NCBI GenBank assembly: GCA_029961685.1
Contig: JARWKL010000016.1
Location: 1,121,001 to 1,185,000, forward strand
Direction: 5' to 3'
Source of the DNA: Aristolochia californica
Lineage: Eukaryota; Streptophyta; Magnoliopsida; Piperales; Aristolochiaceae
Length of the DNA: 64,000 nt
Shown: in pieces, positions 46,934 to 61,440 of the stretch
Layout of the letters: each line of letters opens with the position of its first letter
How positions within the stretch are numbered: position 1 is the first letter of the stretch
Notes under the pieces: model-generated
What the model saw: only the letters and a program-made list of their open reading frames with translations
Database searches by the model: none
What the model was told of the DNA's origin: nothing
Program-made: the position numbers and the translations under genes

Positions 46934-48263
46934 TTAACAAATAGTCCTTGCCACTAAACAATCTTCCGAGTTTCGAATGCAAGCTGTAGTACAAATCTGT
47001 GGTTCTTTTTCCTTGAAGATGTCTTTCTATAAAATCTGTCTTTTATATTCTCGCAATGAAACTGTAATATCAGAACTTACGGATAAAACTAGAATAAAGT
47101 TTTGTACAATGCAAGGGATGCAGGACTTTCTCTTCGTTTCTGATGTTGTTGTGTAAAAACTGTTTCAAGCCATGCTAACCTAACTGGGCAAAAGAAAGAA
47201 AAAATGACCAGGAGGAAGTAAGATGTTTTTTCAGTTCTATACTAACGCATGAGTGTTTTTAGCCCTCAATGAAGAGTAATGAAGAGTTATTTCTGTAACC
47301 AGACAGAACCAAAACAAATGGGTAATAGAATACTCTTACTTTATTTTGTACTTTACCCATTTACACCCCTGGACATCAGTTATCTCCATGGACCTAGGTT
47401 GTGTTGTAACAGACACCTTTACTAATATGTGAGAGAAACAAACCTGAATGGACTCTGATGACTGTAGATAGTCACAGATGCAGATACCAGGTTGCCAAGG
47501 AACAAGAATTCTTCTAAGAAAGAAGTGATTGCATGGCTTTCTGTTGCCAAAGCATTTAATAATATCAATTAGTTAAAACTCAGTCAAATTATACAACCAA
47601 ATAACATAACAACAGTTTGGGCACAATACATTTGATCCTAGCATAAAAGTAAATAACAATCTTTTTTCTTTGGTGGGTTAATTGCTCTCACCCCCTAACA
47701 AATTGAAAATTACTCTTAATCTCACTGGATTTGTATCTCAATAATCGCTATGCTCACTTTCTTCATATTTTTTGCCAAAGAAGGACATAAATACCATTTT
47801 TTATTTTTATAAATTAATTTAACATTTATTTACAAAAATCAGAGGGAGGAAGCTTCTCCTCTCCTTTCTCCCAAACTCAGGAGGAAGGAAAGGGAGTAGC
47901 AGAGAGTCCCTCCTCTTCTCTGAGGGTTAGAAGGAGAGGATCGACGTGGGGGAGTCAGAGGGAGATGTAGAGTCCCTCCTATCCTCTGAGAGACAGAAAG
48001 AAAGGGTTGACACTCTCGCTAAAGTAAAGAAGGACAAACAAGTATCCCTTAGATCAAGGCTGTATCAGTTTTAATTTGATGGCTGTTCTTGGGAAAATCC
48101 TGGCCCAATAAAGTTTGAAGCAGTGTTTAGATGGAACGATGGAGCTACTGCTCTAATCCTTCTGAGGACCTTTTGGGTCATACGGATCCTATTTTGGTAG
48201 AGATAATGCTGCTCTTCATGCATAAGACTATGTATCATTTCTCAAGTCCCTTAGAGAGAAGGT

Positions 48264-48762
48264 TGTTAAGTTGTGGAGCCTAATTAATGCCCTACACTGA
48301 GTTGGTCGCGGATCAACCTACGCGGTCAAGTCGTCGTGGGGGTTGGATAGGGGCGGGAAGCCCCCCTCCCGTGGGTGTAGGGGGCAGAACCCTAGCCCGG
48401 TCCATGATATATTGACTGTTGTTTCATTAAGGGCACTTTGAAAATTTTACTCTTGTATCGCGGTTGCCCTAGTTTTCTCTTTATAATTGAGGGGCTCTGC
48501 TTTTAGGGTTTTATAATCTTAATCCGATGAGCATCTCAAGTTGCAACCCGAGATGTTAGAGAGAAATACCTGTAAGTGTGCGATTTCTTTTGTAAACTAT
48601 TTCATCTTCATAGGATTACAGCAGCGACAGAAGACAGGACGTAGTCTCACCTTGAGGCGAAACTGTATAAATCTTGTTGTGCTTTTCGGTGCTTGTTTTT
48701 CCCTTCTTCTGCGTTTATTATATTATTCTCGTTAGTTTGGAATTAGGGTGTTTAATTCCTAC
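48264..48762 (+). mobile_element. Possible solo LTR (copy B)
   Basis: Counterpart of 18348-18846. The 38-bp flanking repeats are closer here (CAAGTCCCTTAGAG on both sides), so the AAC variant in copy A is secondary. Confidence 0.45.
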
Positions 48763-49735
48763 GACTATGTATCATTTCTTAAGTCCCTTAGAGAGAAGGT
48801 GACCCCAACGCTTCCATTAGCTGGTGCATAGATCCTCCCTAGAGACATTGGAATATTTATCATAAAATTTGTGATCTATGAAGAAAGTGTTTGTAAAATG
48901 GTCTTCGGTAAATATATCTACAAATGAGAGAGAGAGAGAGAGAGAGAGGAAAGGTGGAACACACGAAACCTAGAGAACAACAAAACGAATGTATAAAGAA
49001 GAAGCAACTGAGATTTTTTTTTTTTTTTTTAAATGTGGTGTATAAGCTATAAAAAAATAGAGTAAAGTACTAACAAACCTAGCTAGGTAGGCCTTCCTCC
49101 ACAATAAGGTGTTGGAGCGAAATACCCATCTTAGCCTAAGTGTTTGATTTGATGGCTTTCAAAACTATCTTTTTCATTTATTTATTTTGAATGTTGTTAC
49201 ACATTTACACACTTGCCTTAGTCCTTACCCCTAGTGAGATTTGAAACCAAGACCTCATACTATAAAACCCACAATGAGACCATTGAAAACTATTTTATTA
49301 AATGTGACAAATTAGATAGCTTTTCTTATCAACGATAAAACCTTAACACACCTTTAGTTTCATCTTTGGTGAAGGGTAGAAGTAACTCAACTTCATGTTC
49401 GGTGTCAGGGGGGTGAGAGCAACCTCTGAACCTCAATGCTGGAACAAGGTTCTTTGAAAGTTTTGCTACATGCTCGAGGAAAGAAAATGGCTATTCTTAT
49501 GTTAGAAAGAAAAACATTCAATTGAAGATCCATTAAAATCAGCTCCAAATCTCTTCTTCTTTTAATTAGAGCACCACAATTTTATTAGTTGCTCATCATT
49601 GACAATCTCTCGATTAAAAGGTCCATCAGTCCCACCAAGTGAAAACATGCTTCAACCTGAACAAGTGGTGTCGATTGTACCTCAAAATTGACGAAAACTC
49701 TGTATGCTAGGCAATTAGAACAATGTCAAGTTTAC

Positions 49736-49890
49736 CTTAATTCATGCAAGGTGAGCATGTGAGCAGGCTTCTTAGGAGAAGCAACACTTCCAAATTTTCC
49801 TTCATCGTCAACTTTCAACCTTGAATTCTCCTCTTCAGATATATCACACAGTATATCTATCCTACTCCTTAAGTTGTTGATTATATCAAC
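49736..49890 (-). CDS. Intact exon of the unidentified gene (copy B)
   Basis: Same splice borders as 19849-20003, but open for its full length: VDIINNLRSRIDILCDISEE, then the tail SVASPKKPAHMLTLHELR, into GTAAAC. The surrounding open frame runs 163 codons (49732-50223) and includes the GA tract, which is presumably intron. An upstream exon may be at about 50223-50080 (KFCKACSTEEVMSVVVVSGA). I do not recognise the protein. The gene's 3' exon is broken in both copies, so B may be a pseudogene too, just less decayed. Confidence 0.45.
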
Positions 49891-51283
49891 CTGACACAAA
49901 GAGAGAGAGAGAGAAAGAGAGAGAAAGAAAGAGAGAGAGAAAAGTTTTTGAGAATAAGAATCTCCAGCAAAGGTGGCACACACGAAACCTGGAGAACAAC
50001 AAAATGAATGTATAAAAAAATAAGCCACAGAGATATGTAAATCAATTATCTTTATGTCTGATATAGCTTGAGAAATAGGTACTTTCGGACACAAGTAAGC
50101 AGAAGAAAATATAGCTCCACTAACAACAACGACACTCATAACTTCCTCAGTGCTGCATGCTTTACAAAATTTCATAGAGTAAGCATTGATTGATTTGATG
50201 GCTTTCAAAACTATTTTGTTCATTTATTTATTTTGAATGTTGATTACACATTTACACATTTGCCTTAATCCTTACCCCTAGTGAAATTTGAAACCAAGAC
50301 CTCATACTAGAAAATTGAAAATTATTTTATTAAATGTGACAAGCTGGATAGCTTTTCTTATCAATGATAAAACCTTAACACACCTTCTTTAGTTGGATCT
50401 TTGGTGAAGGGTAGAAGTAGCTCAACTTCATGTGCAGTGTCAGATGTGCTTGGCTGATCCCCTACCACCTAACAAAACCAAATCATAGAAGAAAAGAAAT
50501 AGCTTACACGAATATACTCAAGGTTTTCTATCTCTCCATCTTTTTTTAACATTAAGAGTATGGCAAAAGTTCCTTCAACCTTTTTGACTGAAACTCATAA
50601 TAAAGAAAAGGAATCCTTTTGAGGAGAGGAGGGCTCTCAACAGAGCAAGGAGCAGATAAAGAGGATGTTACATAAAACAGGAGAAAAAAATACAAAAAGT
50701 CAAAAAAGAAGATAGTATTATAGTGCAAGGTGTTGATAGCAAGGTGTTGCAAGGTAATTACCCTGGCCAAAGAGTATACTGTTTGCACTTCCAGGGTGTG
50801 AGGTCACGTTACAGTCAATGATCAGCAAATGTCCTCAATTTTGTCCAAGTATGTCAAGAAGAACCCGAGGAGCTTTCTCCCCTGGGGCCTAAGTGATGAC
50901 CACTGTGCAGTCTTCCTCAACAATAACAGGAGAGAAAAACCATCTCCGAAGACTCCAACACCCTGTACGAGAGCTCCCAGCTCCACCAGTGGCCTCATAA
51001 TGACTGAAGAGAGCAGAGAAGACAAGGAGGATACCAGGTCCCTGATGACTCCACTCTTACTTGGCAGGCCAGGATTACCCAGAAACTGCTGTCAAAGTTG
51101 AGTTTTCACCAACCAAGCCATAAGATTCTAATTGTGGGTGACCAAGTTAAAAACAACTTTCCAACATTTCTAATGAGAGAACATGGAGGGTGTGTAGCCT
51201 AAAAAAGGACACAGTGCATTGCTTTCCCCACAATTCCCCCAGGTTCATTTGCATGTTCTCAAATATTCTCTTATAATGCTAGT

Positions 51284-51514
51284 TCAACAGATTCCATGCG
51301 ATGATGGCAATAGACAAAGACCAAAAATATTTTACCAAAATTTTTCCCAAAGGATCTGTTCGGATAAGGAAAGAGGGTACTGATTGCGGGAAGCATAATT
51401 TGAGACCAAACTTAAAAGTTAAAAGTGTTCCAAACCTGGCCCATGAAGGGACAGTGGCGAAAGAAGTGACCGGCTGTTTCAGGATGACTAGAAAAGATTT
51501 GTTGAAATAAATTT
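51284..51514 (-). mobile_element. L1-type LINE 3' fragment (copy B)
   Basis: Counterpart of 21380-21610. One base fewer in an A-run changes which part of the zf-RVT region is in frame. Confidence 0.72.
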
Positions 51515-51733
51515 TGAAAGACAATGTTTGCTACAAACAGGATTGTCAGAAACAATGGCAAAAACAACGACAATTTAGCGGGTTCAGGAAAACAGTAAGA
51601 GGAAATATGATGATCTCACAGCTTTTTTGTCTCTTAGTAGAACAGAACAAAGAAAAACAATAACAAACAATGCAATGAAAAAAGAGGACGTAAAAATAAA
51701 AATCAGGGAATAAATAAACTGGAACTTGTTTAC

Positions 51734-51809
51734 CAGATTGCCATCAACTAATGCTTTTGCTTCTCTCAACTCCTTGGCGTGTGAAGCAATCTCACTGCGA
51801 GGGCATCTC
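51734..51809 (-). pseudogene. Exon candidate of the unidentified gene (copy B)
   Basis: Counterpart of 21830-21905, identical peptide RCPRSEIASHAKELREAKAL and splice borders. Confidence 0.4.
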
Positions 51810-52310
51810 CTAATGACCAAGCTTTTGAAGCATCAGCACAAAAAATGGGCAATCTGAGCAAAAGAAACCACATATTAAGAAAAAAAAAAATTGCACTTGT
51901 AGAATATTAAAAGAAAAGAAAAGAAAACAAGTACCTGTATCCCATAAATAAAATACACAAACACTAGAAAAAAAATCCATGCAGGCAGAAAAATATGAAT
52001 GAAATAACATATCTTTAGATCAAGAAACGTCTCCAAACTCATGGCATCTAACACCAGACAGTTCATGTATGTCTATTAAAAGAAGTCTCATAACATGACC
52101 ATAGCCAAAAAAAATGAAAAAAACCGACGACTTTAGCAACATTCAAACATAGAGAAACTCCAAGAAGAAATCTAGCAATACCTCATCTCAAAGTTGTACA
52201 TGCACTTAAAATTTTGAAGGGATGGTAACACTTTTCCCATTTTGAAGTTACAAGGTCTTAAGCAGCTTGATGAAAAAGTAGACCCCAACTCGCAATTTCA
52301 GCAAGACCAC

Positions 52311-52369
52311 CTGCATAACAATCTCTTATTAGTCGCTCGCAAAAGGGATAAGGATCCTCCAGCATAGTA
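52311..52369 (-). pseudogene. Short exon candidate of the unidentified gene (copy B)
   Basis: Counterpart of 22407-22465, identical peptide TMLEDPYPFCERLIRDCYA. Confidence 0.4.
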
Positions 52370-52848
52370 CTAAAGCAGAAAAAAACAAGGTCAATGCATC
52401 CCAATAGAATTTTCCACCCAGGTATAAGATATAAAACAGATTTGGGTAAAAAAAAAACTTCTTGGGCTGAACGAAATATGAATTGGTAGCCTTTCATCCA
52501 AATCGCTTCCATAACATTGTGCTGCATCCTCAACAACCTTAACCCTCTATAATAAGATGTCTAATCAGTAAAATTTGATGAAATGTAACAAGGGTTTGAA
52601 AACACTTTTGGACATGTTAGGTTGTTTAAGATATATCAAGTCAATTTAGTAAAGGGAAAAAATTAGTACCTGCCACAGTATAGTGGTTGATGTTGTGAAT
52701 GAGCTCTCAGCTGCCCAAATATAGATCCCAATAACATTTACACCACCCAAGAGCAATCTTGAGACCTAAAGCACATTATCCACACCCAAAGACAACTTAA
52801 CATCCATGTTATTCATTCTCAACTTAGAAGCTCTGACAAATTCGGGTA

Positions 52849-52951
52849 ACAAGGTCCATCCGAAAAATGACTACCCAAAATTAGTTGTTTCTCAACTAAA
52901 AATTATGGGATATTTCTTACTATTATCTATGTGGGACTACTCCCATTAACA
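52849..52951 (-). mobile_element. Solo LTR of a TRIM relative (copy B)
   Basis: Counterpart of 22945-23047, with a CATTAACA end instead of CACTAACA. Confidence 0.5.
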
Positions 52952-53913
52952 CTACGCCTCATCCAGGCTAAAAAAAACAGATAATTGGCCTGGGACATGG
53001 ACAAACCCTGCGTGAGTTCATAAAGTACGCGACTGAAGTCATATGGAGTATAACCAGGTAGCAATAGATAAGTCAAAAATACCAAAACTTGCCTGTCAGG
53101 GCTTGTTAGTGTATGCGGAGAGTTGTTTTACTCTAGATAATTGGAAGAAAACGAGTTAGTTAATAGGTATGTGGGAGAAGAATTCACTGTCTATTTTCAG
53201 TGTAAATGAGAAATTTCAGATTCTTGAACGAAAGCTTAAGGTGGCACAATATCATATCTCATCTTAATATAAGATTTGAATTAATACTTCCCTTGACTCT
53301 TTCTATGTGCTCCCGTTGATACAGAAAAGGACAATCATCTTGTAGAACGAACGATTCCTTTATATTTCCCTAGGTGATCACCCTAAGATCAATGTCTATT
53401 TTTTTAATGTAAACTAAAGATGCACACACCCTTTTACCCCCGCAGAGACTTGAACCTAAGGTCTCACAATAGAAATCCCCATTTGACAACCTAAGTCACA
53501 AGAACAACCTTTGTTCGAAAAAACAACTTAAGTATTGAGAAAGAAAAATTTATCAACAGTTAACTTTAGAATAACCTTCATTTAAAAAAAAAACGACCTT
53601 AGAATAACCTGTCTAGCATGTTCTGCAACCCAATCCCTGTCGATCATAGGCAACGAAGCTTCCCCTGAGCTTTCATCTTCCAACCTTTCTTCCTATCATC
53701 TTTCCCATTCTCTGAAAGCCATCAAGCGGGTCCGCTGGTATCGTTGGCTAGCGTTGAAATCAAATCAACACGAAACCTTAGTCTAAGCTTCAACTTAATT
53801 TTCCAATTACAAGATCCACCTGCATAAAATAGGATACACTTCACCCACCAACAGAATAAAGCCTTAGCGATCTAATAAAAAGAAACCAAGTTTTGTTATG
53901 AGATGAAATGGGT

Positions 53914-55003
53914 TGACAACGATGAGATCAAGAGGATCAAGGATCATTTACATAAAAACTTCCAAACAAAGGATCTTGATATTTTAATTATTTTTTTGGT
54001 ATTGAGATCATGCAATCTTGATTTAGTATAAACCTATCCCAACAAAAATATGTTCTTAATCTATTGAAGGAGATAGGGATGTTGGGGTTTAGACTTAGTG
54101 ACACACCTATGGAGCTCAATGTCATGATAACAATTGAAGCAAAAGGAGATGAATTGTTAACGATCCAGATAGGTTTCAAGGACTAGTGGGAAAGTTGACG
54201 TATTTATCCATCACAAAACAACATATTGCAATTCGAGTTAGTGCCATAAGTCAATACATGCACTTCCCTGTGATTCCCACCAGAGAGCTTAAAAAAGAGT
54301 TTTTGAGCTATTTAAACATGCTCCGGGGAAAGGGTTGTTATATAAATCTTATTGACATATATGTATAAAAGGTTTAACATATACAAACTAGGTGGGTTTG
54401 TCAGATGATAGGAAATGTAAGTCTGGGTATTGTGCCCTAATTCTCATAAATTTGTTTACATAGCGAATAAAAAAACAAAATATGGTAGCAAGATCAAGTG
54501 CAAAAGCAAAGTATAAGGCGACGACTCATGTGATTTGTGAGATGATTTGGTTAAAATCATTACTCCAAGAATTGCAGTTGACAGTTGAAGGACTAATGAA
54601 ACTCTATTGTTTTTTTTTTTTTAAAGAAGATATCCGTATTAAAAAAAAGACGAAGATTACAATATCTTGCTAAAGAGGGCCTCCCTCCACAACAAGGTGT
54701 TGGAGAGAGAAGCCTAATTTAGCCTGAGATGAACTTCTATTGTGATAATCAAACAGTTCTTCACATTGCAAATAATTTAGTCTTTCATGAGTGGACAAAC
54801 ATTTTGAACTTGATTGTAGTTTCTTATGAGACAAGATGCAGAATCACACTATCTCTTTTCAATAAAAGTGGTTTGCCAATATATTCACCCGGGCCTTGTC
54901 ATCAGCACAATTACATTCACAATATTACAAGTTGGAAATCTATAACTTGTATGCTCAAACTTGAGAGGGACTATTCGAGTATACGAAAAACCATTTCCTT
55001 GTA
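53914..55003 (+). pseudogene. Ty1/copia pol remnant: end of RT plus RNase H (copy B)
   Basis: Counterpart of 24010-25100. The RNase H start (ARSSAKAKYKATTHVICEM) is open here for 63 codons into the 119-bp retroposon at 54611-54728. Confidence 0.85.
54611..54728 (-). mobile_element. 119-bp-type retroposon with target duplication (copy B)
   Basis: Counterpart of 24707-24825. Flanks ATGAAACTCTATTGT (54596-54610) and ATGAACTTCTATTGT (54729-54743). It was present before the A/B duplication. Confidence 0.8.
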
Positions 55004-55132
55004 AAGAAACTTAAGAGGTTAAATCATATTATGTAATACAGAGTGCTAATTGAAAGTCAATATTCATGTAGTTTCAGTTATAAACTAATAGATTTGGAGA
55101 CAAGATAGATAGTTTCCTCCCTTCTTGCATTA

Positions 55133-56833
55133 TGAGGCTCTAGAACACATTAGGATCCAGGTCCATCCCAACCGAAGTTGGGAGGTCTTTTCCCACCTAA
55201 TATCTGTATGACTTTTCTTGATATTTACTAATATGGGATTATTTCCACTAACACTCCCCTTCACATACAAACCTACTCAAAGGGACAATGGGTCTATAAC
55301 AAAAATAACACATATAGCATACAAACTAAAATAGCAAAACCGGGCCTTTTTCCCAACTAAGAACCACATGACTCTTCTAATTATTAACCAATATGGAATA
55401 ATTCCCACTAACAAATCTTACAATGATGATATGGTTTGTATTTGATAGGAACACGTTAGGCTGAAAGTCGATCACTTTTCCCCACTTATAAATTCATTTA
55501 AGTAAGAGATTAGTACATGGAGAAAAACACTCTTCTCACTACAACTTATAAACTCTTTTTCTACTTTTTGAATGGCATAAATTCACTTATTTTAAGTACA
55601 AAAAGAGTAATCGACAACCAGAAACAAAAGTCATAAAGTCTGGACATTGAGAGGGACTATTTCCAACTATACCCATGTCAGCAAATGTCTGAACCCCATG
55701 AATATATTTCTTATCAGCCAGATTGCAGGATTGTAGAGAAAAACACGTTGCCATGTGGAGGAGGTCAGGTTGAGGCAAGTTAATCAGGACGTTTCAGGGG
55801 TGCATACCCTTAGGAGTACTCAAAAGTAATCGCATATCTAAACATCTAATGTCCTATGCGCCAGATAAAAATTCAGATGGTTGTGGAACCGAGTACTAAT
55901 ATCGCCAGAACCTGCTGTGAATATGCTTGAATATATTATACTTAGTTATGTAAATCTTCACTATATGTAACATTATTTATGTAAAGTCGTTACATACATT
56001 TAAAATGACCTTTAAGATAATGATGTCTGAGTGTAGGAGATTGCATTGTTCACTATAGAGGTGGCAACACGCACTAGGCCAATTTTTTAAGCATTGCAAC
56101 TGTGTTGACAGCCTGAACTACAAACAACTCTAAATCATGGTGCCTTTTTCAGCCGTCATTTCCCTGTTATCAACTCAACCTGCCTTTTTATTTTTTATTT
56201 TTTAAAAGGATGAGATTGACTCTATCAGCTTGTTATGTCCACAAATTCATCAACTGCTTTCTAATAGATACACTGTAAGGTCACCATGTTGTCAACCTCC
56301 GCTTGTGCTTAAATACTTATCTTCCTTTTTAAATCTAATTTAATTTCAGGCCTATACATGAAGCAAACAAGAGGAAATACCAATTCAAGTTTCACCAGAG
56401 AAGATACAACAGACAGAATAGGTCCTGAATTTTGTAGCTTATCTATAAGATTGTAAAAGGGTTCACTAAACTCGTTTGGAATCTAATACCAGTCTGAAAC
56501 TTTGTTAAAAAATGGAGGATTGCTGAAGAGCATATATTTCCAAATTTTTTATTTACTTTTATTTTCAACATAAGTCGATACTCCAAAGGGTTAAATCAGG
56601 ATACATATCGGATATACAAAATTCTAGTCAAACTTTCAAAGCATATTCAAGTTAATCTTCTCAGAAATCATCCATTCCAGAATATTTGCTCCTAGACATT
56701 TCATTCAAATAGCACGCAACATTCAATATTTTCTCATCTTATTATTCTTAGCAAACAATACTTGGAAGAATCGGTGAGCAATTTCCTATATAAACACTCA
56801 AAGTACAAAGAAACACCAAATAAAACTAGAATA
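55133..56833. repeat. Repeated block R, copy 5, within DUS intron 5
   Basis: Partner of R2. It begins with the PBS-deleted TRIM (55133-55413) and runs to within 97 bp of copy B exon 5. Confidence 0.9.
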
Positions 56834-56929
56834 AACCATCAAGACAGAATATACCGCAACAAGAAATAATATTTTTTTATTGTAACAAACATTCAGAAAA
56901 AAATGACTAGGAATATATGAAGTGTTTAC

Positions 56930-58248
<1,319 letters not shown>

Positions 58249-58500
58249 CTTCGTCTGCAGCCAGCTAGGTAACGAATCGAATCAACACAGACCAGAGCCC
58301 CTCGCCCTCTTTCTTTTCGTGCCTTGGGGCGGGGGAAATCAAGATGGCAGTGACCCTTTCCCGCTGGCGCTGCTGAAGGAGGCATCGCAGCCGTTGATCT
58401 TCTGGAGCGCCTTCATCTTCCACCGCCAGATTTAAACTCGAACGATCTTAACTAACTACGCGGTTTCTAAACTAACTGCGGGGTTTAAACTCTGTTCGCT

Positions 58501-58510
58501 TATAAATTAA
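58501..58510 (+). promoter_or_regulatory. TATA box of RING-H2 gene B
   Basis: TATAAATTAA, same spacing as in copy A relative to the divergent DUS start. The distance to the RING ATG is 51 bp longer. Confidence 0.6.
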
Positions 58511-58649
58511 GGGCTCAGCTTGCGTATTCTTCCCGCGCTTTCTGAACTCCAATCCAGCAGCTTCTCAGTCTTCTTCCACTCAAACTCAACTGCTCCTTCC
58601 TCTTCTTCCACTCCACTCCACTCCACTCCGGTGCTCCTTCCTCTTCTTC

Positions 58650-58825
58650 CATTCCAGTCCTTCCTCTTCTTCAGTGGCCCCTTCCTCTTCTTCAGTGCCC
58701 CCTTCCTCTTCTTCCACTCCAGTCGTTGCTCTTCTTCAGTGGCCCACTCCAGTCGTTCCTCTTCTTCAGTGGCCCCTTCCTCTTCTTCAGTGGCCCACTC
58801 CAGTCGTTCCTCTTCTTCAGTGGCC
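58650..58825 (+). repeat. RING-H2 leader minisatellite, expanded (copy B)
   Basis: One 51-bp unit more than copy A (an extra CAGTGGCCCC...CACTCCAGTCG period). Confidence 0.85.
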
Positions 58826-58828
58826 TTC

Positions 58829-59500
58829 ATGGCTGATTACCCCGCTGCTTCTCCTGTTCCTGCCCTACTTACCCCTGAAGAACCTGTGTCTATTGAAATG
58901 AGTTTTAACCAATCGTTTGAATCCCCTGTCAACGATCCCACGGCGGTTATCTCAATCTGCCATCGAATCTTCTGTATGCGTCCTATGCCGGAGGGAGCCC
59001 ATATTGAACAAGTTAATCTCCTCATACCGGCCATGAGCTTTCGTCTGCCGCTTTCCTTATTGTTGGATCGGAGTCGCTGGCAGAATGCGGCCTCCGGAAT
59101 ACTGGACAACTTCTCCTTGAGCTCCGAGGCGTACGCCCAACTCCTTGCACATCTCTATATTGTTGGAGGTGATTTGGCGGAGATCACGTGGAGGAATGGG
59201 CGTACGAGGTTGGACGTGGCTATTGACGTGAGTGAGATGTTGGAAATCCACATTCAGCCACTGTTTCCCGCGGAGCCTGAGTCAATGCCGCCGGCTTCTG
59301 TCGGCCTGAACATGAAGGTGAAGGAGGTCAGCGAGATAGCTGCCGGAGAGACTTGCGCAGTTTGTATGGAAGAGTTCGCAGGATCGAGGAAGGAGGTGAC
59401 GGAGACTCCATGCTCGCATGTGTTCCACAGCGAGTGCCTCCTTCCATGGTTGAGGAGAGCGACGACATGTCCCCTCTGCAGATCCTCCCTGATTAGTTGA
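58829..59500 (+). CDS. RING-H2 finger protein, copy B (probable E3 ubiquitin ligase)
   Basis: A 223-residue product identical to that of copy A, including CAVC, CSHVFHSEC and CPLC of the C3H2C3 RING. The same reasoning sets the start at MADYPAAS: the in-frame ATG at 58520 is close to the expected cap site and followed by minisatellite-encoded serine-rich sequence. AATAAA is at 59559. With TATA box, frame and polyadenylation signal all kept, both copies look able to be expressed. Identity across 672 coding bases suggests very recent duplication, gene conversion, or two alleles. Confidence 0.85.
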   Translation: MADYPAASPVPALLTPEEPVSIEMSFNQSFESPVNDPTAVISICHRIFCMRPMPEGAHIEQVNLLIPAMSFRLPLSLLLDRSRWQNAASGILDNFSLSSEAYAQLLAHLYIVGGDLAEITWRNGRTRLDVAIDVSEMLEIHIQPLFPAEPESMPPASVGLNMKVKEVSEIAAGETCAVCMEEFAGSRKEVTETPCSHVFHSECLLPWLRRATTCPLCRSSLIS

Positions 59501-59919
59501 TTAAAGGAATCAAAAGTGTATATTGTTGATTGTTCAGAAACTTTTGTTGATTAAAGCAAATAAAATGCTAGTTTCTGTTCCATTGTGATGGTATTTTTTC
59601 TTTGGTTTCTTCGGGATCTTGCGTTTGTTACAAGCATGTTTTAATTTAGGTACTAATATGCTGAATTGCTGAACATGTATCATTTAAATTGAATTTAATT
59701 TTAACCTAGATTTTCAAATCTACAAATTATGATCTTCCATAATTTCTTCTTGTTATTTAAAAGTATAAACATAGATTTGAAACATCATTTGTAGTATATT
59801 TTAAATTATTATTAATTATTATTATACCACCACTGGTTTTTTTTAGAGCTAGAGGTGGGTGCACTAACCCTATCTCTTTCTTACTCAAGTTAAGAGAAGC
59901 CCTTTATTACTATAACAAT

Positions 59920-60770
59920 AATATTTATTTATTTTAAATAATAAATGTTAATAAAATAAATATATTTATTATATAAGATATGAATTACTATGTTTATCTT
60001 ACATATTATAGTATATCATATTGTATAGTTTTATATTTGAAAACTATCTATTAGAAATAATTATTTTACTTTTTATTTTAAGCAAAAAAAATTATTTATT
60101 TTAAATAATAAATTTTCATAAAATAAATATAATTATTATATAAGATATGAATTACTATGTTTATCTTACATATTATAGTATATCATATTGTATAGTCTTA
60201 TTTTTGAAAACTATCTATTAGAAATAATTATTTTACTTTTTATTTTTAAAAATATTATTCAATATTTTAAATAATAAATGTTAATAAAATAAATATAATT
60301 ATTATATAAGATATGAATTACTATGTTTATCTTACATATTATAGTATATCATATTGTATAGTTTTATATTTGAAAACTACCTATTAGTAATAATTATTTT
60401 ATTTTTATTGTAAAAGTTATTATTCATTATTATAAATAATAAATTTTAATTAAATAAATATAATTATTATATAAGATATGAATTACTAGGTTTATCTTAC
60501 ATATTATAGTATATCATATTGTATAGTTTTATATTTGAAAACTATCTATTAGAAATAATTATTTTATTTTTATTTTAAGCAAAAATATTTATTTATTTTA
60601 AATTATAAATGTTAATAAAATAAATATAATTATTATATAAGATATGAATTACTATGTTTATCTTACATATTATAGTATATCATATTGTATAGTTTTATAT
60701 TTGAAAACTTTCTATTAGTAATAATTATTTTACTTTTTATTTTAAAAAATATTATTCTTTATTTTAGAAA
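59920..60770. repeat. 166-bp AT-rich tandem repeat, five units (copy B)
   Basis: TGAATTACTATGTTTATCTT-type markers at 59981, 60148, 60314, 60479 and 60645 give spacings of 165-167 bp. This is two units more than copy A. The fourth unit carries TACTAGG instead of TACTATG. Confidence 0.95.
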
Positions 60771-61004
60771 AATCTACGAGTATATACTATTTTATAATCA
60801 AAATAGAAAATAATATCATATTCGTTTATACATGTCAACAAGCATAAATAACCCTAAAGAAAGTTTATTCTATTTTTTGTGAATATTATATATTTTCTTA
60901 GAATCGTGCTTACTCTCTTTATATTGATAGATATTTTTAAAAAAAAGTAAAAACATTTTCTATTCCTTCTCTATTTTTTTAATCGATGGCCTTAATTTTG
61001 ATTT

Positions 61005-61440
61005 ATATTTTTTTTTAAATGTATAAATATTTATTTTTTATCTTTTTTATAGTGCATCCAAATAAGAAACTAAATAGAAAAGACTAGAGAGATTTTGCAG
61101 TTTTGTGCACAACCACTTGTCGGATGATGACAAACCCGAAGCACGTCGTTGCCCTTTTTCCTCCTCCCACCCTCCAAAAATAAAATAAAATAAAATCATT
61201 AATTAAAAATAGATGAAATTTTCATCCTTTTTAGCAACCTATGACACACCAGAGTAGATGAACCAACAAGCCGAGGTTTCCAATCCATGCCCCCACAAAA
61301 TAAATTAACAATATATTTTCACAAAATAAAAAAATTATTAGTTTAATTAATTATAAAAATAAAATAATTAAAAAAAAGTACTTGATCAAATGCTTACTTT
61401 AACAATATTTTAATTATCACTAATTTAATATAGTAATAAA
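61005..61440. other. ~410-bp segment net absent from copy A
   Basis: Contains a GC-richer patch (TGTCGGATGATGACAAACCC to CCTCCTCCCACCCTCC) and AT-rich sequence resembling 61530-61660. In copy A the same interval is 26 bp. The ends sit in AATAAAAATATTTAATATAA repeats, which fits a deletion in A by recombination between short direct repeats. Confidence 0.85.
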
